Shown here: piece by piece, positions 6,793 to 11,221 of the stretch | Numbering within the stretch: the first letter of the stretch is position 1 | Layout of the letters: each line of letters starts with the position of its first letter | DNA from: Bacteroidales bacterium | GTDB taxonomy: Bacteria; Bacteroidota; Bacteroidia; Bacteroidales; B18-G4 | DNA length: 11,221 bases | Direction of reading: 5' to 3' | Assembly: GCA_030618905.1 (NCBI GenBank) | Contig: JAUXCL010000068.1 | Span: 1-11,221 of the forward strand | Notes under the pieces: model-generated | Database searches by the model: none | What the model was told of the DNA's origin: nothing | What the model saw: only the letters and a program-made list of their open reading frames with translations | Position numbers and translations under genes: made by a program

Positions 6793-8265
6793 CTATAATC
6801 CCAATTCATATGTCACCCTCATCCCGTTGGGATAAATTCCCTGTATTTTAATATATTTATCATTGAGTGTCAATGCCCGGGAAAGATTATCTTTAGAGCT
6901 GATCCTCGAATCATTGATACCGGTAATAATAAAACCTTGTCTGATCCCTCCTCTTTGAAGGATACCTTCACTTTCAACAGAGGATACTTTCAGTCCATTA
7001 TTGATCATCAGCATTCGTTTATCCTCATCTCCTATTTTTTGTAAAGTTGCCCCAAGCATCTCATTATAGAATTTCTCCTCTTTCCTGACAATAGAGGTGG
7101 TACCATCAACATTCTTCAATTCAACACTATAGTTTCCGGGATGATTATCCCGTTTTACATCAACTTTTACCATATCTCCCGGCCTGTGTTGCCCGATCAC
7201 TTCAAGCAATTGAGACAGGGTATTGACCTCGATGCCATCGACATGTGTGATGACATCTCCTTTTTCAATACCGGATTTCTCAGCACCACCATTTTCACTC
7301 AAGGCATCGATATATATCCCTTTCAGATTATCAAATCCCTGCTCCCGAGCAAAATCATCATCAATCTCCCTGATGATTACACCCAGATAAGCCCGTTGGA
7401 TCTCTCCATATAAACGCAGATCCTCAACAACTTTTTTTACAATATTCACGGGTATCGCAAATGAATATCCGGCAAAAGAACCGGTATTACTTGCAATGGC
7501 AGCATTGATACCAATAAGTTCACCATCTGTATTGACCAGGGCCCCACCGCTATTACCACGGTTAACGGCCGCATCAAACTGTATAAAAGATTCAATGCTG
7601 GACTGATTGCCCAGGATATTGATATTTCTTGCTTTAGCACTAACGATCCCTGCAGTTACAGTTGATGTCAGGTTGAATGGGTTACCAACAGCAAGGACCC
7701 ATTCACCAATTTTTACATGGTCAGAATTACCATAAGTAACATGAGGCAATTCCTCACCTTCCACTTTGATCAGGGCCAGGTCGGTAGTTGGATCGGTACC
7801 AATAATTTCTGCTTTCATAGTACGCTTGTCATTCAGGGTGACCTCAATCAATTCTGCCCCCTGGACCACATGATTGTTGGTGACAATATACCCATCCGCT
7901 GAGATGATCACACCTGATCCGAAACCTGAAATGGGGTATTGTTGCTGCGGCCTGGTATCATAACCAAAGTACTCCCTTAATGCGCCGAAAAAATCATCAT
8001 AAACGTTACTTTTGTGAAGAAACTGCGACCGGATATGCACTACGGCATGAATTGTACGTTCTGCGGCAGTGGTAAAATCCGGACCATCAATTGGAGCTCC
8101 TGTGGTATAGCTGGCCTGGTGAACCCGGACGGGTAATGACTGAGTTGGCTGGAAGCTGCTTTCAATAAATTGATTACCTGTACGATCTGTCAGGGCAGCG
8201 AAAACAATGAAAACTGATAACCCACCAAATATAAATGCGATGAAAAATATTCCTGCTCTTTTCAT
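6793..8265 (-). CDS. htrA: Periplasmic serine protease/chaperone of the DegP/HtrA family
   Basis: The family degrades or refolds damaged proteins in the periplasm. Residues 1-25 are Lys-Arg followed by a long hydrophobic stretch, either a signal peptide or a membrane anchor. The trypsin-like domain (about 65-285) has the full triad: His132 in TNNHVV, Asp162 in TTDLALIKV and Ser239 in NRGNSGGAL. The loop around 88-112 (many aromatic residues and PQQQYP) matches the position of the regulatory LA loop. PDZ1 spans about 291-375, with RAYLGVII as carboxylate-binding strand. A second, more divergent PDZ spans about 400-485. At 490 residues it fits the two-PDZ DegP/DegQ/MucD class. It is transcribed divergently from dapF. 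Stress induction is common in the family, but I see no recognisable stress-promoter motif upstream. DegP and DegQ cannot be told apart here. Confidence 0.96.
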   Translation of the reverse strand: MKRAGIFFIAFIFGGLSVFIVFAALTDRTGNQFIESSFQPTQSLPVRVHQASYTTGAPIDGPDFTTAAERTIHAVVHIRSQFLHKSNVYDDFFGALREYFGYDTRPQQQYPISGFGSGVIISADGYIVTNNHVVQGAELIEVTLNDKRTMKAEIIGTDPTTDLALIKVEGEELPHVTYGNSDHVKIGEWVLAVGNPFNLTSTVTAGIVSAKARNINILGNQSSIESFIQFDAAVNRGNSGGALVNTDGELIGINAAIASNTGSFAGYSFAIPVNIVKKVVEDLRLYGEIQRAYLGVIIREIDDDFAREQGFDNLKGIYIDALSENGGAEKSGIEKGDVITHVDGIEVNTLSQLLEVIGQHRPGDMVKVDVKRDNHPGNYSVELKNVDGTTSIVRKEEKFYNEMLGATLQKIGDEDKRMLMINNGLKVSSVESEGILQRGGIRQGFIITGINDSRISSKDNLSRALTLNDKYIKIQGIYPNGMRVTYELGL

Positions 8266-8334
8266 GGTCTAAGTATAATTTAAACAATTGAGATAACGAA
8301 ATGTTAAATATAAGATATAGTTGAGGCTCCGTGT

Positions 8335-8351
8335 GTTAATTAATGTTAATT
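8335..8351. repeat. Tandem GTTAATT repeats in the htrA/dapF divergent spacer
   Basis: GTTAATT occurs at 8335-8341 and again at 8345-8351, exactly 10 bp apart, one turn of the helix. A related GTTAAAT lies at 8303-8309. Two sites on one DNA face are a common layout for a dimeric regulator, and they lie between the starts of htrA and dapF. The sequence is simple and AT-rich, so chance is a real possibility. Confidence 0.3.
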
Positions 8352-8390
8352 TTCCCTGATGAATTTTAAAAGCCATATAACCTGATTACT

Positions 8391-8398
8391 TATCTTTG
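8391..8398 (+). promoter_or_regulatory. Putative -7 box for dapF
   Basis: TATCTTTG matches the Bacteroidota -7 consensus TAnnTTTG exactly. It implies a transcript start near 8405 and a leader of less than 20 nt carrying GAGGG (8411-8415) before the dapF ATG. No clean TTTG is present at the -33 distance. It may serve dapF, the acetyltransferase and mltG together. Confidence 0.5.
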
Positions 8399-8421
8399 CA
8401 ATAAAGCTGCGAGGGCAATCC

Positions 8422-9213
8422 ATGATCATTCAATTTCATAAATATGAAGGTACCGGTAATGATTTTATCATGATCGATAACCGGAATGCTAACTTCAAGA
8501 ATGATGCCAGTACAATTTCCAGACTTTGTGACAGGAAATTCGGTATCGGTGCCGATGGTTTGATATTGCTTAACCCTTCAGGCGATTTGGATTTTGCCAT
8601 GGCATATTTTAATGCAGATGGGCAACAGGCCGAGATGTGTGCCAATGGTGGAAGGTGCATCATCGCTTTCGCCCATTCACTTGGAATTATTGACAAAAAA
8701 GGGACATTCAGTGCACCCGACGGCCTACATTCAGGGCTGATAGAACATCAATCAGATCATCGATTTTATATTAGCCTTGGAATGTCCGATGTTTCTGTAA
8801 TTCAGCGCAATACAGACCACTTCCTGATTAATACAGGTGTTCCGCATTATATTAAATTTGTTTCCAATATTGAAAATATACATGTTCCTGAAGAAGGAAG
8901 GAAGATCAGGAATAGCGAGGCTTTTAAAGTTGCAGGGATCAATGTTGATTTTTGCCAGATCAGCCATAGGCGATTATTCGTCAGGACCTATGAGCGAGGT
9001 GTGGAAGATGAAACATTATCCTGTGGAACTGGCGTAACAGCTGCATCCATCGCTGCGTATATCAGTGATAAAATATCATCTCCTGTCATGGTAAAAACTC
9101 CCGGAGGAGAACTAAAGGTTAGTTTTGAACCTGACGGAAAAGCCTTCAAAAATGTATTTTTAAGCGGTGCGGTAAGCAAGGTTTTCCAGGGAGAATTTGC
9201 ACTGTTCTCATGA
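8422..9213 (+). CDS. dapF: Diaminopimelate epimerase
   Basis: DapF converts LL-diaminopimelate to meso-diaminopimelate in the cytoplasm, without a cofactor, by a two-cysteine racemase mechanism. The product feeds lysine synthesis and peptidoglycan cross-links. The 263 residues are two mirrored DapF-fold halves. The family's opening YEGTGNDF is at 8-15. Catalytic Cys73 lies in MCANGGRC and Cys211 in SCGTGVTAASIAAY, and ERGVEDETLSCGTG (201-214) is the strongest signature. The more usual first motif is MCGNG; Ala74 is a mild variation. ATG at 8422 follows a GAGGG at a 6-nt spacing and gives the expected short N-terminus. It is the first gene of the plus-strand series and is divergent from htrA, with a 156-bp spacer between them. 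Confidence 0.98.
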   Translation: MIIQFHKYEGTGNDFIMIDNRNANFKNDASTISRLCDRKFGIGADGLILLNPSGDLDFAMAYFNADGQQAEMCANGGRCIIAFAHSLGIIDKKGTFSAPDGLHSGLIEHQSDHRFYISLGMSDVSVIQRNTDHFLINTGVPHYIKFVSNIENIHVPEEGRKIRNSEAFKVAGINVDFCQISHRRLFVRTYERGVEDETLSCGTGVTAASIAAYISDKISSPVMVKTPGGELKVSFEPDGKAFKNVFLSGAVSKVFQGEFALFS

Positions 9214-9312
9214 ATACTTCCTTAAACAAGTAATTTTACTGTATATATCCCAACTCTTTTCAATTATCTCCGTAAAAGTAATCGTCAAATCTTTAATAGA
9301 TTAGCACAGTAG

Positions 9313-9834
9313 ATGAGCACGATTTTGTTAAGGGCACTCGAACCATCAGATGTAGACCTGCTGTATAATTGGGAAAACGATGCTTCCATATGGCACCTGA
9401 GCAATACCCTGACACCATTTTCAAGGTTTGCACTGGAACAATATGTGATGAACTCGCATGAAGACCTGTTTACTACCAAACAGTTAAGATTAATGATTGA
9501 CCTTGTTGAAAATGATCAAACAAGGTCTATCGGCTGCGTCGATCTGTTCGACTTTGATCCCATTAATAAAAGAGCCGGGGTAGGTATCCTGGTTGTTAAA
9601 GAAGAAAGAGGTAAAGGCCATGCATCGGAGGCATTAGAGCTCATGATCAAATACGCCTTTAAGCGCTTACGCCTTCATCAATTGTATAGTAACGTATTGA
9701 AAGGCCAACAGGCGAGCCTGGATCTTTTCAAGAAAAAGAAATTTGAAGTTATTGGTATCAAAAAGCAATGGCTGCTGGTTGAGAAAGAATGGATCGACGA
9801 ATATATATTGCAACTCATTAATCCGGAAAATTGA
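9313..9834 (+). CDS. GNAT-family N-acetyltransferase, substrate unknown
   Basis: The 173 residues form one acetyl-CoA-dependent GNAT domain. It opens ILLRALEPSDVDLLYNWEND, typical of the RimJ/SpeG-like branch. Motif A follows at about 88-110 (AGVGILVVKEERGKGHASEA), with the pyrophosphate-binding loop RGKGHA at 99-104. The HQLYSNVLKGQQASLDLFKK segment (122-141) is the usual motif B region, where the Asn of other members is replaced by GQQAS. A TAG stop directly precedes the ATG at 9313, so the start is fixed at or after this point. Known relatives acetylate ribosomal-protein N-termini, polyamines, amino sugars or antibiotics, and nothing here chooses among them. It lies 99 bp after dapF and 22 bp before mltG, so a cell-wall-related substrate is possible but speculative. 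Confidence 0.9.
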   Translation: MSTILLRALEPSDVDLLYNWENDASIWHLSNTLTPFSRFALEQYVMNSHEDLFTTKQLRLMIDLVENDQTRSIGCVDLFDFDPINKRAGVGILVVKEERGKGHASEALELMIKYAFKRLRLHQLYSNVLKGQQASLDLFKKKKFEVIGIKKQWLLVEKEWIDEYILQLINPEN

Positions 9835-9856
9835 AGATCATTATAATATCCTGAAA

Positions 9857-10945
9857 ATGGCATATTATCATTCAAAATACGGTTATGCAAGGAACAGGAA
9901 AAAAAAGTCCAGGTGGACGAAATTTGTCCTGATCTTCTTATTTATACTCATCATTTTTGCAGTAATTGCGGCTTATCTCCTTTATAATTCCCTGTTCAAG
10001 GAAAACGTATGGCTTAATGATCAACCCATGGCATCTGTTTACATTCCAACAGGGGCTGATTATGAAGACGTCAAGGCCATTTTATACCAACAAGGCGTGA
10101 TCGTTCACAGGAACAGCTTTGAATGGGTTGCAAAACGAAAAAACTATCCGGAACATGTTAAACCCGGAAGATATGTGATCAGGGAAGGCATGAACAATAC
10201 TGAGCTGGTCAATATGCTAAGGGCGGGAATACAAACCCCCGTGACAGTGGAGTTTAATAATATCAGGACAATAGAGCAGCTTGGCCATAGGATTGAACAA
10301 CAAATCGAAGCAGATTCTTCTGAGATGCTCAGCCTATTGAACGATTCTTCATATATCAGCAAGTACAACTTCGACCATTACACCATCGAAACCATGTTTA
10401 TTCCAAATACTTACGAGTTATATTGGAATACCAATGCCAGGCAATTTATAGAAAGAATGTATGCTGAATATCAGGATTTCTGGGATGAAACAAGGAGAGA
10501 AAAAGCCAATAATATGGAAATGACCATTCCGGAAGTTAGCACCCTGGCATCTATCATTGAAAAGGAAACGGTGAAGAATGATGAAAAAGCAAGGATTGCC
10601 GGGGTATATATCAACCGGCTCGAAAGCAAATGGTTGTTGCAGGCTGATCCCACGCTTATCTATGCGATGGGGGATTACAGTATCAGGCGGGTTTTAAACC
10701 AGTACAAGAAAATTGATTCTCCCTATAATACATACAAGTACCTGGGATTACCTCCCGGCCCTATCTGCATCCCATCCATTGCATCAATAGATGCTGTACT
10801 GAATTATGAAAACCACGACTACTTCTTCTTTTGTGCCAGGGATGACATGAGTGGATACCATGCTTTTGCAAACAATGTTACAGAACACAACCGGAATGCA
10901 AAAAGGTATCAGAAAGCACTTGATGAGATGAACATTAAAAAATAG
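9857..10945 (+). CDS. mltG: Endolytic murein transglycosylase MltG (YceG family)
   Basis: MltG is an inner-membrane lytic transglycosylase that cuts nascent peptidoglycan strands and is thought to help end their polymerisation. The 362-residue product has a basic cytoplasmic tail (1-22), one membrane helix (about 23-43), a LysM-like region (about 58-125, ASVYIPTGADYEDV onward) and the YceG catalytic domain. Catalytic Glu235 lies in LASIIEKET (230-238). Other landmarks are GVYINRLESKWLLQADPTLI (249-268), the NTYKYLGLPPGPI segment (291-303) and FCARDDMSGYHAFANN near the end. The frame is open further upstream to an ATG at 9743, but that would overlap the acetyltransferase by 92 bp and add residues that do not resemble MltG. 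The ATG at 9857, directly before the basic tail, is the better start. No Shine-Dalgarno match is visible. Confidence 0.96.
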   Translation: MAYYHSKYGYARNRKKKSRWTKFVLIFLFILIIFAVIAAYLLYNSLFKENVWLNDQPMASVYIPTGADYEDVKAILYQQGVIVHRNSFEWVAKRKNYPEHVKPGRYVIREGMNNTELVNMLRAGIQTPVTVEFNNIRTIEQLGHRIEQQIEADSSEMLSLLNDSSYISKYNFDHYTIETMFIPNTYELYWNTNARQFIERMYAEYQDFWDETRREKANNMEMTIPEVSTLASIIEKETVKNDEKARIAGVYINRLESKWLLQADPTLIYAMGDYSIRRVLNQYKKIDSPYNTYKYLGLPPGPICIPSIASIDAVLNYENHDYFFFCARDDMSGYHAFANNVTEHNRNAKRYQKALDEMNIKK

Positions 10946-10978
10946 ATCATCCACATTAAATGGTTACAAAGCGTTTTT

Positions 10979-10986
10979 TACTTTTG
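10979..10986 (+). promoter_or_regulatory. Putative -7 box upstream of the DUF2279-like gene
   Basis: TACTTTTG fits TAnnTTTG exactly and lies 33 bp after the mltG stop. The predicted start is near 10993, leaving only about 8 nt before the proposed TTG start at 11001. If both are right, the mRNA would be almost leaderless. No TTTG is seen at the -33 distance, so this could be a chance match in AT-rich DNA. Confidence 0.35.
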
Positions 10987-11000
10987 TAAAAAATCTGAAT

Positions 11001-11221
11001 TTGGCTTCAAAGATTCCCATATCATTTATTTTTCCTTCTCTTATCGCATTAATGCTATTCATCTCCCTTCCCACATCCGCTCAGGATAACCTGAATTTTC
11101 CTGACAGCATTCATAATAAAAGGCTTAAAGGTACAATCATCACCGGAAGCGCCATGTATGTAGGATCTATGGTGGGTTTATATTATTTATGGTACAAAGA
11201 TTACCCCCATTCATCATTTCA
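11001..11221 (+). CDS. Probable DUF2279-like exported protein, N-terminal part (runs off right edge)
   Basis: The frame is open from a TTG at 11001 through 73 codons to the window edge. Residues 1-28 look like a signal peptide: Lys4, a hydrophobic core (ISFIFPSLIALMLFI) and TSAQ at 25-28. After a short polar linker, a hydrophobic segment follows (about 45-63, with MYVGSMVGLYYLWYKDYPHS at 52-71). The WYKDYPxSSF pattern is what I recall from the DUF2279 family of predicted periplasmic lipoproteins in Bacteroidota, whose function is unknown. I see no lipobox cysteine in this part. No in-frame ATG precedes the signal sequence. The first, at 11052, would remove its positive charge and half its core, so TTG is preferred with reservation. 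The gene is separate from mltG by 55 bp. Confidence 0.6.
   Translation, partial: MASKIPISFIFPSLIALMLFISLPTSAQDNLNFPDSIHNKRLKGTIITGSAMYVGSMVGLYYLWYKDYPHSSF

Noticed and set aside
9229..9240. Small palindrome AGTAATTTTACT after dapF as a terminator
   Set aside because: The stem is 5 bp of mostly A:T with a 2-nt loop and no T-run, so it is not stable enough to support a terminator call.
9743..9856. A 38-codon upstream extension of mltG beginning at an ATG at 9743
   Set aside because: It overlaps the acetyltransferase by 92 bp, its residues do not resemble MltG, and the ATG at 9857 sits directly before the basic tail and membrane helix.
10961..10990. Mini-ORF starting ATGGTTACAAAGCG just after mltG
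   Set aside because: It stops after nine codons (MVTKRFLLL). It has no attenuator structure around it, so a leader-peptide role is unsupported.
1..11221. Defence island, prophage, CRISPR array, biosynthetic cluster or horizontally acquired block
   Set aside because: All genes are recognisable housekeeping or envelope families with intact motifs. No integrase, transposase, regularly spaced repeats, tRNA or compositional shift is visible by eye.

Overview
This window looks like chromosomal housekeeping DNA from a member of the Bacteroidota, probably close to the Bacteroidales. The organism call rests on four things. The sigma factor is the short 288-residue RpoD that begins MRQLKITKSITNRE. The glyceraldehyde-3-phosphate dehydrogenase has an extended N-terminus. 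YidC has a long periplasmic domain and a lysine-rich tail. The start sites mostly lack Shine-Dalgarno sequences, and the intergenic regions carry Bacteroidota-type -7 boxes (TAnnTTTG). Base composition is moderately AT-rich and looks even throughout. I see no mobile element, CRISPR array, tRNA or rRNA.

Layout. From about 1 to 8265 everything is on the minus strand. Reading in the direction of transcription (right to left) the order is: a two-PDZ DegP/HtrA-type periplasmic protease (8265-6793), the primary sigma factor RpoD (6636-5770) followed by a clear intrinsic terminator, then a tight gap-pyrG-yidC cluster (5642-544, spacers of 22 and 13 bp), then the N-terminal 142 codons of a TonB-dependent outer-membrane receptor that runs off the left edge. 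From 8422 to the right edge everything is on the plus strand: dapF, a GNAT-family acetyltransferase, mltG, and the first 73 codons of a DUF2279-like envelope protein. The divergent spacer at 8266-8421 is the regulatory centre of the window. No stretch without a gene exceeds about 160 bp.

How the genes fit together. Most products serve central growth or envelope biogenesis. DapF makes meso-diaminopimelate for peptidoglycan and lysine. MltG cleaves nascent glycan strands at the inner membrane. YidC inserts membrane proteins. HtrA handles misfolded periplasmic proteins. The TonB receptor and the DUF2279 protein belong to the outer envelope or periplasm. PyrG supplies CTP, which is needed for phospholipids as well as nucleic acids. 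GAPDH is a central carbon enzyme, and RpoD is the housekeeping sigma factor.

I found no undescribed multi-gene system. The points worth a second look are small: an atypical cofactor-site sequence in the GAPDH, a gap promoter packed against the rpoD terminator, matching -7 octamers ahead of gap and rpoD, repeats in two intergenic spacers, an acetyltransferase of unknown substrate between two peptidoglycan genes, and two probable non-ATG starts in exported proteins at the window edges.
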